Shown: positions 45,710-54,162, counted from the first letter of the stretch. The stretch is DNA of 64,000 nucleotides from Solimonas sp. K1W22B-7 (GCF_003428335.1 NZ_CP031704.1:3906001-3970000); one strand, 5' to 3'. The notes: generated by a model from the sequence alone, not told the origin. A program made the numbers and translations.

Positions 45710-46494
45710 CACAGGTTGTTGGTCACGTACTGCAGCATCTGGTCGGTGGTCGAGATCGCCTTGGAGTTCATCTCGTAGGCGCGCTGCGTCTCGATCATGT
45801 TGACCAGTTCCTCCACCACGTTGACGTTGGAGGATTCCAGCGAGCCCTGCGCCAGCGAGCCCAGGCCGTTGAGGCCCGGCGCGCCGCTCTGCGGGCTGCC
45901 GCTGGCGGCAGTCTCGGTATAGAGGTTCTCGCCCTTGGGCTGCAGGCCCGCGGGATTGATGAAGTCGGCGACCAGGATCTGCCCCACCTGCTGCGGCGCC
46001 GACTGGCCCGGCACGGTGACGCTGACGGTGCCGTCGGCACCGATGGTGACGTTCTGCGCGTTCTCCGGCAGGGTGATGCCCGGCTGGATCGCGTAGCCGC
46101 TGGAAGTCACCAGCTCGCCCTGGCTGCTGACCTTGAAGCTGCCATCGCGCGTATAGGCGGTGGAGCCGTCCGGCATCGTCACCTGGAAGAAACCGCGGCC
46201 GTTGATCGCCGCGTCCAGGCCATTGCCGGTCTGCAGCATGTTGCCCTGGGTGAACATCTTCTCGGTGGCCACCACGCGCACGCCGGTGCCCAGGTTCAGG
46301 CCCGAAGGCGCCTGTGTCTGCTGCGTGGTCGCCCCGCCGGCCTGCTTCACGGTCTGGTACATCAGGTCCTCGAACGCCGCGCGGCCTTTCTTGAAGGCCG
46401 TGGTGTTGACGTTGGCGAGGTTGTTGGAAATGACCGTCATGCGCGTCTGTTGCGCATCCAGACCGGTCTTCGCAACCCAGAGGGCTTGTGTCAT
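45709..46494 (-). CDS. flgG: flagellar distal rod protein FlgG
   Basis: 261 residues, the standard length. [44 protein letters not shown] at the N-terminus, [21 protein letters not shown] in the middle and [32 protein letters not shown] at the C-terminus. Unlike in most genomes it does not follow flgF closely: about 470 bp of repeat-rich DNA lie between them. Confidence 0.96.
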   Translation of the reverse strand: MTQALWVAKTGLDAQQTRMTVISNNLANVNTTAFKKGRAAFEDLMYQTVKQAGGATTQQTQAPSGLNLGTGVRVVATEKMFTQGNMLQTGNGLDAAINGRGFFQVTMPDGSTAYTRDGSFKVSSQGELVTSSGYAIQPGITLPENAQNVTIGADGTVSVTVPGQSAPQQVGQILVADFINPAGLQPKGENLYTETAASGSPQSGAPGLNGLGSLAQGSLESSNVNVVEELVNMIETQRAYEMNSKAISTTDQMLQYVTNNL

Positions 46495-46541
46495 GGCGAT
46501 GATCCTGCAAAGCGGCGGAAATCCGCCTCTGCAGGGGGTGG

Positions 46542-46557
46542 TACAAGTTCCGGGCCA
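46542..46557 (-). promoter_or_regulatory. possible weak sigma-54 promoter for flgG
   Basis: Minus strand TGGCCC-GGAAC-TTGTA has the right spacing for a -24/-12 site and would give flgGHIJKL its own promoter after the insertion. However the -12 GC is GT, which normally harms activity. Confidence 0.3.
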
Positions 46558-46691
46558 GCAGGAAGGGTGTCGGGAAGTTGGCGCGGTGGCGTTTGCAGAG
46601 TTCGGCTGATCTAATCAAGTCTGATAGACCAGAGAGTCTTGATCGCTTGAACCCGAACACACAGACGCCTCGTGAATCGAATCCAGACGAG

Positions 46692-46808
46692 ATGGAGCAA
46701 CATCGTTTAACGATGGAGGCTCTCCAGGACGTGGACAGCAGGAACCTTGTCAGCCATGAACGTGTTTGCGCGTGGGCCGGTTCCGTATCGAACGACCCAA
46801 CCGCATAG
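46692..46808 (+). pseudogene. possible antitoxin gene remnant in the flgF-flgG insert
   Basis: The 38 codons read MEQHRLTMEALQDVDSRNLV then SHERVCAWAGSVSNDPTA. The 'ALxDVDxGxxxSHExVxxWxxSL' pattern is common at the C-terminus of small CopG-type antitoxins of ParE/RelE pairs. No N-terminal DNA-binding half or toxin gene is present, so this would be a relic. The remainder of the 46495-46964 gap holds the family E repeat and nothing else I can identify. Confidence 0.3.
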
Positions 46809-46810
46809 CC

Positions 46811-46931
46811 CCCTCTCCCGCTGGCGGGAGAGGGTTGGGGTGAGGGTGGAGGCCTGAGGCAGCTAACCAAGCTGTGAAGCTATTTGCACGCACCACCCTC
46901 ACCCTAGCCCTCTCCCGCCAGCGGGAGAGGG
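46811..46931. repeat. long inverted repeat, family E (CCCTCTCCCGC type), copy 1
   Basis: CCCTCTCCCGCTGGCGGGAG.. then TTGGGGTGAGGGTGG, a centre of about 40 bp, and the inverted CCACCCTCACCCTAGCCCTC..GCGGGAGAGGG. Each arm itself has an inner hairpin. An almost identical copy is at 51602-51718. Confidence 0.9.
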
Positions 46932-46964
46932 AACTAAAGATGTGTTACCTGAAATCCTGAGTCT

Positions 46965-47705
46965 TTACCCCATTCTCACAATCGACGAAGCCGCCTGCGC
47001 ATTGTCCTCCGCCGCCCGCATCAGCTTCGTCTGCATCTCGAAAGCCCGCGCCAGCTGGATCATGTTGACCATGGCCTCGGAAATGTTCACGTTGCTGGTC
47101 TCCACCGCCCCGGCGGTCAGCACATTGCCCGGAGCGGCATCGAGCGACTGCCCGGCCCTGGCGCGGAACAGTCCGTCCGCCCCCCGCTCCAGCTGTTCGG
47201 GCTTCGCTTCCACCACGCGCAGGCGCCCGACCGTGGCGCTGGTCTCCGCGCCCTGGCCCAGCGGCACGATCGACACGCTGCCGTCGTTGCCGATGGTCAG
47301 GCTGCTGTTCTGCGGCACCGACATCGGGCCGCCGTCACCCATCACCGCCAGGCCGGAAGCCGTGCGCAGCTGGCCGTTCACATCCAGCGACAGCTCGCCG
47401 CCGCGGGTATAAGCCTCGGAACCATCCGGCGCCTGCACCGCCAGCCAGCGGTCCTGGCCCAGCGCCACGTCGAGGTCGCGGCCGGTCTGCTGGATCGAGC
47501 CCATGCTGGCATCCCAGCCGCCGCCGTTGAGCACCGTGTTGACGCGCGAGGGCAAGCCGCCGCCCTCCACCGCCACCGCCTGCTGCGCCGCCAGCTCCGC
47601 CTTGAAGCCCACCGTGCTGGCATTGGCCAGGTTATGGCTGTTGACCGCCTGCGCCTGCAGGGTCTGCCTGGCGCCGGTCATCGCTACATACAGGGCTCTA
47701 TCCAT
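46965..47705 (-). CDS. flgF: flagellar proximal rod protein FlgF
   Basis: 246 residues: MDRALYVAMTGARQTLQAQAVNSHNLANASTVGFKAELA, DLDVALGQDRWLAVQAPDG and NVNISEAMVNMIQLARAFEMQTKLMRAAEDNAQAASSIVRMG. Follows flgE by 31 bp, where AGCGCC-CTGA-GGCGCT can form a small hairpin. Its 3' side abuts the foreign-looking insert before flgG. Confidence 0.95.
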   Translation of the reverse strand: MDRALYVAMTGARQTLQAQAVNSHNLANASTVGFKAELAAQQAVAVEGGGLPSRVNTVLNGGGWDASMGSIQQTGRDLDVALGQDRWLAVQAPDGSEAYTRGGELSLDVNGQLRTASGLAVMGDGGPMSVPQNSSLTIGNDGSVSIVPLGQGAETSATVGRLRVVEAKPEQLERGADGLFRARAGQSLDAAPGNVLTAGAVETSNVNISEAMVNMIQLARAFEMQTKLMRAAEDNAQAASSIVRMG

Positions 47706-47736
47706 GGCTCACTCCCGGCTCAGCGCCTCAGGGCGC

Positions 47737-48957
47737 TTAGCGGATGTTGATGATGGTCTGCGTGATCTGGTCGGAGGTCGAGATCATCTGCGCGTTCGCC
47801 TGGAAGTTGCGCTGCGCGGTGATCATGTTGACCAGCTGCTCGGTCAGGTCGACGTTGCTGGCTTCCAGCGCGCCGCTCTGGATCTCGCCGAAGTTGGTGC
47901 CGCCGGCCTGGCCGCGCAGGGCGGAGCCGGAGCCGAAGGTCTCGCCCCATGTGCTGTCGCCCAGCTGCTGCAGGCCCTGCGGGTTGGCGAAGTTGGTCAG
48001 CGCCACCTGGCCCAGCGGGGTCGCCTGGCCGTTGGTGAAGCGCGCCTGCACGATGCCCTCGTCGGTCACTTCAACGCCGGTCAGGCGGCCGGTGGCATAG
48101 CCGTCCTGGCGCAGGCTGCTGACCGAGAACTTCTCGCCGTACTGCGTGGAATTGTCCAGCGCCAGGTTGAGATTCATCGGCGCCGATCCGGTGGTGGTGT
48201 TCACCGGCGGCAGGGCGATGTTGCCGTTGGCCGGCGTCAGCAGCTGGCCGCTGTCGGAGTAGGTCAGCGTGGTGGCCGGGCCGGCGGAAGCGCCGTCCAC
48301 CTGCATGTTCAGGCTCCACTCGTTGGCGGTGGCCGTCTTGGAGAAGAACAGGTTGGCCGTGTGCGGCGCGCCCAGCGAGTCATACACCGTCACCGAGGTG
48401 GTGTGGTTGTAGCTGGTCGGATCGGTGGCGCTGAACGTGGCCGTGGCCGGCACCGAGGCATTGGCCGGCAGGTTGATGCCGGCGTTGATGGTGGTGGTGG
48501 CGGCCGGCGGGTTGTCGGTGGTCGCCAGTTGCAGGTCCGACAGCTGCGCGGTATCGAAGGCCGCACCGCCGGTCACCGGCGGGTAGACCTGCAGGCGCTG
48601 GCCGTTGGCATTGACGACGAAGCCATTGCGGTCGGTGCCGAAGGCGCCGGCGCGCGAGTACACCGTGGCGCCGTTGTCGCTGAGCGTGAAGAAGCCTTCG
48701 CCGCTGATCGCCAGGTCCAGGTTGTTGTTGGTGAAGTTCACCGAGCCCTGCGAGAACTGCTGGGCCACCTTGTCCAGGCGCGTGCCGGCACCGATGGCGT
48801 TGTCGGCGATGCCGCCGGAGGCCTGCGGGAAGAAGTCCACGAACTGCGCGCGCGACCCCTTGAAACCGGTGGTGTTGGCGTTGGCGATGTTGTTGGCGGT
48901 CACGCCGAGGTCGGCGGAGGCGGCGTTGAGGCCGGAAAGGGCGATACGGAAGGTCAT
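47737..48957 (-). CDS. flgE: flagellar hook protein FlgE
   Basis: 406 residues. N-terminal MTFRIALSGLNAASADLGVTANNIANANTTGFKGSRAQFVDFFPQ, central FlgE D2 region (TTSVTVYDSLGAPHTANLFF) and C-terminal LEASNVDLTEQLVNMITAQRNFQANAQMISTSDQITQTIINIR. Builds the hook. Ten bp after flgD. Confidence 0.96.
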   Translation of the reverse strand: MTFRIALSGLNAASADLGVTANNIANANTTGFKGSRAQFVDFFPQASGGIADNAIGAGTRLDKVAQQFSQGSVNFTNNNLDLAISGEGFFTLSDNGATVYSRAGAFGTDRNGFVVNANGQRLQVYPPVTGGAAFDTAQLSDLQLATTDNPPAATTTINAGINLPANASVPATATFSATDPTSYNHTTSVTVYDSLGAPHTANLFFSKTATANEWSLNMQVDGASAGPATTLTYSDSGQLLTPANGNIALPPVNTTTGSAPMNLNLALDNSTQYGEKFSVSSLRQDGYATGRLTGVEVTDEGIVQARFTNGQATPLGQVALTNFANPQGLQQLGDSTWGETFGSGSALRGQAGGTNFGEIQSGALEASNVDLTEQLVNMITAQRNFQANAQMISTSDQITQTIINIR

Positions 48958-48966
48958 GGCGGACTC

Positions 48967-49629
48967 CTAGAAGATCTGGCGGACGTTGGCGAGCTTGGTC
49001 GCACCGAGCCCGGAAAGGTTGAGCGTGAGGCCGTCGCTGCCCAGCGAAACGCTGTCGACAACGTCGAGGCCGTAGGTGGAAAGAGACTGCGTGCCGCCGC
49101 CCTGGTCGAGTTCGGCGCGCAAGGTGTAGGTACCCGCTTCCATGCGGTTGCCGGATTCGTCGTTGCCGTCCCAGGTGAACTGCGCCAGGCCTTCGGGCTT
49201 GGTGCCCAGGTCCAGGCGGCGCACCACCTGGCCCGAGCTGTCGAGCACGTCGACGCGCAGCGTGCCGCCGGCCGGCAGCTCCGCCGCCGCGCCCATGGCG
49301 CCGGTGTCCGGCAGCAAAGAGGTTCTGGACGGCACCAGCACGCCGCGCCCCACCATCTGCGCGCCCTGCAGGGTCTGCGCCGACTGCATCGAGGTGGCCA
49401 GGCTGGTGAAGGACTCCTGCATCTGCTGGATGCCGGAGACGGTGCTGAACTGCGCGATCTGGCCCAGGAACTGGGCGTTGTCCATCGGCTTGGTCGGGTC
49501 CTGGTTCTTCAGCTGCGTGGTCATCAGCTTGAGGAACTCGTCCTGCCCGAGCTGCTGCTTTTTTTTCCCGGCGTCCTGCTGCAGCGAGAGCCCGAGGTTG
49601 TCGAAAGTGGTGCTGCCGACGGCGGCCAT
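48967..49629 (-). CDS. flgD: hook scaffolding protein FlgD
   Basis: 220 residues: QDEFLKLMTTQLKNQDPTKPMDNAQFLGQIAQFSTVSGIQQMQES is the FlgD N-terminal signature; the C-terminal FlgD Ig/tudor-like part holds LPAGGTLRVDVLDSSGQVVRRLDLG and FTWDGNDESGNRMEAGTYTLRAE. Acts as cap during hook growth. Eleven bp after flgC. Confidence 0.95.
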   Translation of the reverse strand: MAAVGSTTFDNLGLSLQQDAGKKKQQLGQDEFLKLMTTQLKNQDPTKPMDNAQFLGQIAQFSTVSGIQQMQESFTSLATSMQSAQTLQGAQMVGRGVLVPSRTSLLPDTGAMGAAAELPAGGTLRVDVLDSSGQVVRRLDLGTKPEGLAQFTWDGNDESGNRMEAGTYTLRAELDQGGGTQSLSTYGLDVVDSVSLGSDGLTLNLSGLGATKLANVRQIF

Positions 49630-49640
49630 GGATCAGACCC

Positions 49641-50045
49641 TTATTTGCCGAGATTGAGGGTACGCAGGGCCATGTCCTTGGCGGTGTTCATCACCTCCAC
49701 GCTGGCCTGGTAGGAACGCGAGGCGGAGATCATGTTGACCATCTCCTCCACGATGTTGACGTTGGGCGCGTAGACATTGCCGTCCTTGTCGGCCAGCGGG
49801 TTGCCCGGCTCGTAGCGCTTCTGCGCCTCCGCCGTGCTCTCCACCACGCCGCGCACCTGCACGCCCGAGCCTTCCGGGTTCTGCGGGTCGGCGATGGCCT
49901 GGAACACCGGCATCCGCGCCTTGTAGACCGAACTGGCGTCGCCGGTCACCGAGTCGGCGTTGGCCAGGTTCGAGGCGACGGTGTTGAGACGCACCGACTG
50001 CGCGCTGAGCGCGGAGCCGGCGATATCGAAGATCTTCATCGACAT
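49641..50045 (-). CDS. flgC: flagellar proximal rod protein FlgC
   Basis: 134 residues, standard length. [33 protein letters not shown] at the N-terminus; [43 protein letters not shown] at the C-terminus. Two bp after flgB. Confidence 0.96.
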   Translation of the reverse strand: MSMKIFDIAGSALSAQSVRLNTVASNLANADSVTGDASSVYKARMPVFQAIADPQNPEGSGVQVRGVVESTAEAQKRYEPGNPLADKDGNVYAPNVNIVEEMVNMISASRSYQASVEVMNTAKDMALRTLNLGK

Positions 50046-50047
50046 GG

Positions 50048-50437
50048 TTATTGCCCGGTGATCGCGGTCATCAACGAGCGCAGGCGCCCGTCCATGAAGC
50101 CGAGGCTGGCCTGGTACTGCAGTGCCGCCTGGGCGTACTGCGACTGCTCCACCTGCGCGTCCACCGTGTTGCCGTCCACGCTCGGCTGCGTCTGCAGCCG
50201 GTAGACGGTGGCGGCCTTCAGTTGTGCGTCGTCCATGCCGCTATAGGGAGCAGCGCCCCCCGCTGCAGGCGCGGCGGCGGGCTGTTGCGCCGCCGCGAGC
50301 AGCTTCCGGAAGTCGAGGTCGCGGGCGCGGTAGCCGGGAGTGTCGGCATTGGCGATGTTCGCGGCCAGCATCTCCATGCGGCGCCGCTGCAGCTGCAGGG
50401 CGTCGGCGTGAATGCCGAACAACGGGTCGTTTGCCAT
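50048..50437 (-). CDS. flgB: flagellar proximal rod protein FlgB
   Basis: 129 residues: [41 protein letters not shown] and C-terminal [35 protein letters not shown]. First gene of flgBCDEF; GGAGG stands before the ATG and a sigma-54 promoter 41 bp further up. Confidence 0.96.
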   Translation of the reverse strand: MANDPLFGIHADALQLQRRRMEMLAANIANADTPGYRARDLDFRKLLAAAQQPAAAPAAGGAAPYSGMDDAQLKAATVYRLQTQPSVDGNTVDAQVEQSQYAQAALQYQASLGFMDGRLRSLMTAITGQ

Positions 50438-50477
50438 TGGGTCCTCCGGGCTTGAAAAGCCTTTGCAGAGGGTTCAA

Positions 50478-50494
50478 GGCAACTGCTGTACCAG
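50478..50494 (-). promoter_or_regulatory. sigma-54 promoter for flgB operon
   Basis: Minus strand CTGGTACAGCAGTTGCC: GG and GC separated by ten bases with a TTGC -12 element, about 40 bp before the flgB start. Matches the RpoN control known for hook/basal-body genes in polar flagellates. Confidence 0.8.
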
Positions 50495-50529
50495 ACGAGG
50501 GGCCGGCGGTCAGACAGAAGCTCGAAGGC

Positions 50530-50554
50530 CGTTCGCCCTGAGCCTGTCGAAGGG
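50530..50554. repeat. CGTTCGCCCTGAGCCTGTCGAAGG-type dispersed repeat, single copy
   Basis: CCCTGAGCCTGTCGAAGGG is a widely scattered proteobacterial intergenic motif. Here it lies between cheV and flgB; only one copy is seen in the window. Confidence 0.5.
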
Positions 50555-50604
50555 GGTGGACGGCCAGGTAACCGCCGCCCCGGCAGCTCCGGGGGAAACC
50601 AGGC

Positions 50605-51537
50605 TTAGTGCCTGATCTGTATGGCTTTCAGCCGGTCCACGATGGCGCCCGCCAGCTCGTCGGAACTGAACTTGGGCAGGAAGCGGTCGGCCCCTACGCG
50701 CTCCACCATGGCGTTGTTGAAAACACCCGACAGCGAGCTGTGCATCAGCACGTAAAGCGGCTTCAGGCGGGCATCGCGACGGATTTCCGTCGTCAGACGG
50801 TAGCCGTCCATTGCCGGCATTTCGACATCCGAGATCACCATCAGCAGTTGCTCATCCACCGGCCCCTGCTCCGCCATCAGCTGCAGCTGGCGCAGCGCGT
50901 CCTTGCCGTCGGTCGCCGTGATGCTGTCGAGACCGAGCTGCCCCAGCACCTTCTCGATCTGGCTGCGGGCCACGCGCGAATCGTCCACCACCAGCACGCG
51001 TCGGCCACGGGCATCCAGGTCCATCGCCTGCGCCTGCAGCTCACCGGACATGCCCGGCCGCTCGCCGGTCACCGCCGCCAGCACCTTCTCCACGTCGATG
51101 ATCTCCACCAACTCGTCGCCGTAGCGGGTGATCGCCGTCAGGTAGCTTTCGCTGCCGGTCTCCGGCGGCGGCTGCACCGTGCCCACGTCCACATGGATGA
51201 TCCGGTCCACCGCCTGCACCAGGAAGCCCTGCACCGAGCGGCTGTACTCCGCCACGATCACATGCGCCGCCGCATCCCCGGCCACCGCCGGAGCGCCGAT
51301 GGCGCGATGCAGGTCGATCACCGGCACCACCCGCCCGCGGATATCCGCCACGCCCGCCACCAGCGGGTGCGCAGACGGCATCAGCAGCAGCTGCGGCCGC
51401 CGGATCACCTCCTGCACCTTGAACACATTGATCCCGAACACCTGCCGCGGCCCCAGCCGGAACAGCAGCAGCGCCAGGCGGTTATGCCCGGCCAGCTGGG
51501 TACTGCGGTCGATGCTTTCGAGTAAGCCGGTCGCCAT
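50605..51537 (-). CDS. cheV: chemotaxis coupling protein CheV
   Basis: 310 residues from the ATG at 51537 (GGAGA upstream). CheW-like domain: MATGLLESIDRSTQLAGHNRLALLLFRL, VFGINVFKVQEVIRRP, VAGVADIRGRVVPVIDL. Receiver domain: VLVVDDSRVARSQIEKVL, acceptor Asp in VISDVEMPAMDGYR, lysine in FLPKFSS. It links chemoreceptors to CheA. It lies where Pseudomonas has cheV, but the usual cheR is missing between it and flgB. Confidence 0.96.
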   Translation of the reverse strand: MATGLLESIDRSTQLAGHNRLALLLFRLGPRQVFGINVFKVQEVIRRPQLLLMPSAHPLVAGVADIRGRVVPVIDLHRAIGAPAVAGDAAAHVIVAEYSRSVQGFLVQAVDRIIHVDVGTVQPPPETGSESYLTAITRYGDELVEIIDVEKVLAAVTGERPGMSGELQAQAMDLDARGRRVLVVDDSRVARSQIEKVLGQLGLDSITATDGKDALRQLQLMAEQGPVDEQLLMVISDVEMPAMDGYRLTTEIRRDARLKPLYVLMHSSLSGVFNNAMVERVGADRFLPKFSSDELAGAIVDRLKAIQIRH

Positions 51538-51558
51538 GTGCGTCTCCGTATCCGGCGG

Positions 51559-51585
51559 GTATCGGCAAGCCATGACGTTTCTTTA
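51559..51585 (-). promoter_or_regulatory. sigma-28 (FliA) promoter for cheV
   Basis: Minus strand TAAAGAAA, 11-base spacer, GCCGATAC, about 20 bp before the cheV start codon. Same 8-11-8 layout as at fliC, fliS and flgM. Confidence 0.75.
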
Positions 51586-51601
51586 ACGTCTTGTCTGGTC
51601 T

Positions 51602-51718
51602 CCCTCTCCCGCCGGCGGGAGAGGGCTGGGGTGAGGGTGGAGCCTTCAATCGGTGGCGATGTGCGTAACCGCCCACGCACCACCCTCACCCTAGCCCTCT
51701 CCCGCCAGCGGGAGAGGG
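51602..51718. repeat. long inverted repeat, family E, copy 2
   Basis: CCCTCTCCCGCCGGCGGGAG.., GGGGTGAGGGTGG, a centre of about 37 bp, then the inverted arm ending CGGGAGAGGG. It separates the divergent cheV and flgA promoters. Confidence 0.9.
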
Positions 51719-51733
51719 AAATAAAGCCCCTCC

Positions 51734-51749
51734 AGGAACAGCTCTTGCA
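51734..51749 (+). promoter_or_regulatory. sigma-54 promoter for flgA
   Basis: AGGAACAGCTCTTGCA: GG and GC ten bases apart with a good TTGCA -12 element, 30 bp before the flgA start. Confidence 0.7.
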
Positions 51750-51778
51750 CCACCCCACCCAGACCCGGAGACCCCGCC

Positions 51779-52456
51779 ATGAAACTCCCCTGCGCCGTCC
51801 TGCTCCTGCTCGCCAGCACCCTGGCCGTGGCCGCCGACGCCGTGCAGCCGATCGAATCGCTGCGCAGCGCCGCCGTCGCCGCCGCCCGCGCCCAGGCCTC
51901 TCCCAGCGCCCAGGCCGAAGCCCTGGCCCTGGACGAGCGCCTGCGCCTGCCTGCCTGCGGCGAAGCCCTGCGCGCCGCCCCCGAGCCGCAGCGCGGCGCC
52001 CAGGCCCGCGTCGCCGTCAGCTGCGGCGCGCCCGTAGCCTGGACCGTCTATGTCAGCGTGCGCCTCACCGACATCCGCCCCGTGCTGACCCTGGTGCGCG
52101 GCGTGCAGCGCGGCGAAACCGTCGACGCCGCCATGCTCGTCCCGCAGGACCGCGACATCGCCAGCCTTCCTTATGGTTACTACAGCGACCCGGCGCAGCT
52201 TGCCGGCCGCCAGCTGCGCCGCCCCGCCAACGCCGGCAGCGTGCTCAGCCCCGACATGGTCGAAGCGCAGAAGCTGGTGCGCCGCGGCGACCTGGTCACC
52301 GTCATCGGCCGCGCCGGCCCGGTGGAAGTGCGCAGCCAGGGCAAGGCCCTGCGCGACGGCGCCGCCGGCGACCGCATCCCGGTGGAGAACAGCAGCTCGC
52401 GACGAGTGGTCGAGGGACAGGTCACCAGCGGCGGCCAGGTCGAAGTGCGCCTGTGA
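51779..52456 (+). CDS. flgA: P-ring assembly chaperone FlgA
   Basis: 225 residues with signal peptide (MKLPCAVLLLLASTLAVAADA). SAF-type C-domain: LVRGVQRGETVDAAMLVPQDRDIASLPYGY, LAGRQLRRPANAGSVLSPDMVEAQKLVRRGDLVTVI and ending RIPVENSSSRRVVEGQVTSGGQVEVRL. It helps FlgI form the P ring in the periplasm. Heads the plus-strand flgA-flgM-flgN-ycgR group. Confidence 0.94.
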   Translation: MKLPCAVLLLLASTLAVAADAVQPIESLRSAAVAAARAQASPSAQAEALALDERLRLPACGEALRAAPEPQRGAQARVAVSCGAPVAWTVYVSVRLTDIRPVLTLVRGVQRGETVDAAMLVPQDRDIASLPYGYYSDPAQLAGRQLRRPANAGSVLSPDMVEAQKLVRRGDLVTVIGRAGPVEVRSQGKALRDGAAGDRIPVENSSSRRVVEGQVTSGGQVEVRL

Positions 52457-52547
52457 AGGCCCGCCCATGAACCGCAGCAAAAACACCATGCGAATCAAAC
52501 ACCCGCGAGCAGCCGTCGGCATTCCGGCGGCGGCCTTGCGGAAATCC

Positions 52548-52574
52548 TCAAGTTTTCCGGCACCGCGCCGTTAA
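52548..52574 (+). promoter_or_regulatory. sigma-28 (FliA) promoter for flgM
   Basis: TCAAGTTT, 11-base spacer, GCCGTTAA, 34 bp before the flgM start. FliA therefore drives its own anti-sigma factor, a known feedback loop. Confidence 0.88.
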
Positions 52575-52608
52575 CACAGGCAGAACCCTTGTTCCAAGGT
52601 TGCCCGCC

Positions 52609-52923
52609 ATGAGCTCCAAGATCGAAAATTATGGTCCCCAGGGACCCGCCGCCGCCGCCAGGGCCCGCCAGGCCACGGCCGCGCAGCCGAACGCGTCGAC
52701 GGGCAAGCCCGCCGTCCCGGTCGCCGCCGGCGAATCGGTCAAGCTCACCGGCGAGGCGCAGCTGCTGGCGCAGACCGGCAAGGCCGCCTCGGCCGCACCG
52801 GATGTCGACATGAAGAAAGTCAGCGAGATTCGCGACAAGGTTCGCGATGGCCGCTACCAGGTCAATGCCGAACGGGTGGCCGCGAAACTCACGCGGTATG
52901 AATGGGAGCTGGGCTCGCGATGA
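52609..52923 (+). CDS. flgM: anti-sigma-28 factor FlgM
   Basis: 104 residues. MSSKIENYGPQGPAAAARARQ at the N-terminus, Ala-rich linker, then the sigma-binding C-terminal helices VKLTGEAQLLAQTG.. and VDMKKVSEIRDKVRDGRYQVNAERVAAKLTRYEWEL. It holds FliA inactive until exported through the finished hook. Start ATG 52609, with AAGG ten bases before. Confidence 0.94.
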   Translation: MSSKIENYGPQGPAAAARARQATAAQPNASTGKPAVPVAAGESVKLTGEAQLLAQTGKAASAAPDVDMKKVSEIRDKVRDGRYQVNAERVAAKLTRYEWELGSR

Positions 52924-53390
52924 CTGCCAACCCCTGGGCCCCCCAGCCCCTGCCCCTGACCGAAAACCTGCGCCAGCAGCTGGAACACACGCGCCAGCTG
53001 CTCACCACACTGGATGCCGAGAAACAGGCCCTGCTGGCCGACGACGCCGACCAGCTCGAACAGGTCACCGCCGCCAAGTCCGCCGCCGCCGAAACCCTGC
53101 GCCGCCTCGGCGAGCCCGTGCTGCGCCTGCGCGCCACGCAGGGCCCGCTCAACGCGTACTTCGCGCGCCTGCCCGAAGCTACCCGCCTGCTGGCCGACTG
53201 GGCCGAGTTGCAGACGCTCGCGCAGCGCTGCCAGCGCGCCAACCAGGACAACGCCATGGTGCTGGAAGTGCGCCACCGCCAGGTGCGGCAGACGCTGCAG
53301 AACCTGCGCGGCGAAGCGCCGCAGCAGACCTATGGACGCGGTGGTTACGGCGCCGTCGCCCTCGGCGGCCAGCGTCTCGGCAGCGCCTGA
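52920..53390 (+). CDS. flgN: FlgN-type flagellar export chaperone
   Basis: 156 residues, helical: LRQQLEHTRQLLTTLDAEKQALLADDADQLEQVTAAKSAAAETLRRL, then QRCQRANQDNAMVLEVRHRQVRQTLQNLRGEAPQQTYGRGG, the typical FlgN tail. It delivers FlgK and FlgL to the export gate. Start overlaps the flgM stop (ATGA). Confidence 0.92.
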   Translation: MTANPWAPQPLPLTENLRQQLEHTRQLLTTLDAEKQALLADDADQLEQVTAAKSAAAETLRRLGEPVLRLRATQGPLNAYFARLPEATRLLADWAELQTLAQRCQRANQDNAMVLEVRHRQVRQTLQNLRGEAPQQTYGRGGYGAVALGGQRLGSA

Positions 53391-53406
53391 CGGAGCCCCG
53401 GAACCG

Positions 53407-54123
53407 ATGAGCACCCTCTCCAGCGTCATCGCGCCGGCCGCAGAGCGGGATCGCACCGCCATCATCGAAGAACGCCGCCAGATCGCCGCCCTGCTGGGCC
53501 GCGTCCTGCACGCGCGCAGCCTGCTGTCGCTGGGCCTGGGTGAAGGCGAGCTGTGCAGCAGCCTGCTGCTGGAAGTGGCGCCGCTGCGCGGCTGCCTGCT
53601 GATCGACGCCCCGTTCCCCGAGGTCCCGCTTTCGCCCGGCACCCAGGTGCTGGTCAGCGGCCAGCTCGACGGCGGCCGCTTCGTCTTCCGCAGCACCGTC
53701 GAGTCGCCGACCCAGGCCGTCAACAACGATCTGCTGCAGCTGCGCTTCCCCGAGCGCGTGCAGTATCGCGAACGCCGCGGCGCCTTCCGCATCGCCCTGC
53801 CCGCCCAGACCGCCCTGCCGCCCTCGCAGTTCACGCATGACGGCGTGATCTTCCGCGGCTTGCTCGCCGACCTCTCCCGCGGCGGCGCCGCCACGGTCGT
53901 CTCCGGCGGCCGCGGCTCGCCCGGCGACGAACTCCAATGCCTGCTGCGCCTCCCCGGCACCAGCATCCAGACCCGCGCCGAAGTCCGCAGCCGCCACGAA
54001 CGCAACGGCCAGCTCCGCCTGGGCCTGCGCCTGCTCGACCTCACACCGCAGCAGGACCAGATGCTGTCGGCGGAGATTGCGTCGCTGCAGCGCATGGTGC
54101 TGAGAGGCAAGCGGGCGCACTAA
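53407..54123 (+). CDS. ycgR: c-di-GMP-binding flagellar brake YcgR-type PilZ protein
   Basis: 238 residues. N-terminal YcgR domain (about 1-115: LLEVAPLRGCLLIDAPFPEVPLSPGTQVLVSG, RFVFRSTVESP) and C-terminal PilZ domain with the c-di-GMP motif RxxxR in VQYRERRGAFRI and the second motif DLSRGGAA. On binding c-di-GMP such proteins slow the motor. It follows flgN by 16 bp, the same place as in Pseudomonas. Confidence 0.93.
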   Translation: MSTLSSVIAPAAERDRTAIIEERRQIAALLGRVLHARSLLSLGLGEGELCSSLLLEVAPLRGCLLIDAPFPEVPLSPGTQVLVSGQLDGGRFVFRSTVESPTQAVNNDLLQLRFPERVQYRERRGAFRIALPAQTALPPSQFTHDGVIFRGLLADLSRGGAATVVSGGRGSPGDELQCLLRLPGTSIQTRAEVRSRHERNGQLRLGLRLLDLTPQQDQMLSAEIASLQRMVLRGKRAH

Positions 54124-54162
54124 CTTTCTTTTCTTCTCAACCCCCTCCCTCTGCGCACGGAC

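Noticed and set aside
46578-46808. 76-codon frame as an intact gene
   Set aside because: The first half has no start signal and no similarity; only the last 38 codons resemble something, so it is listed as a possible relic.
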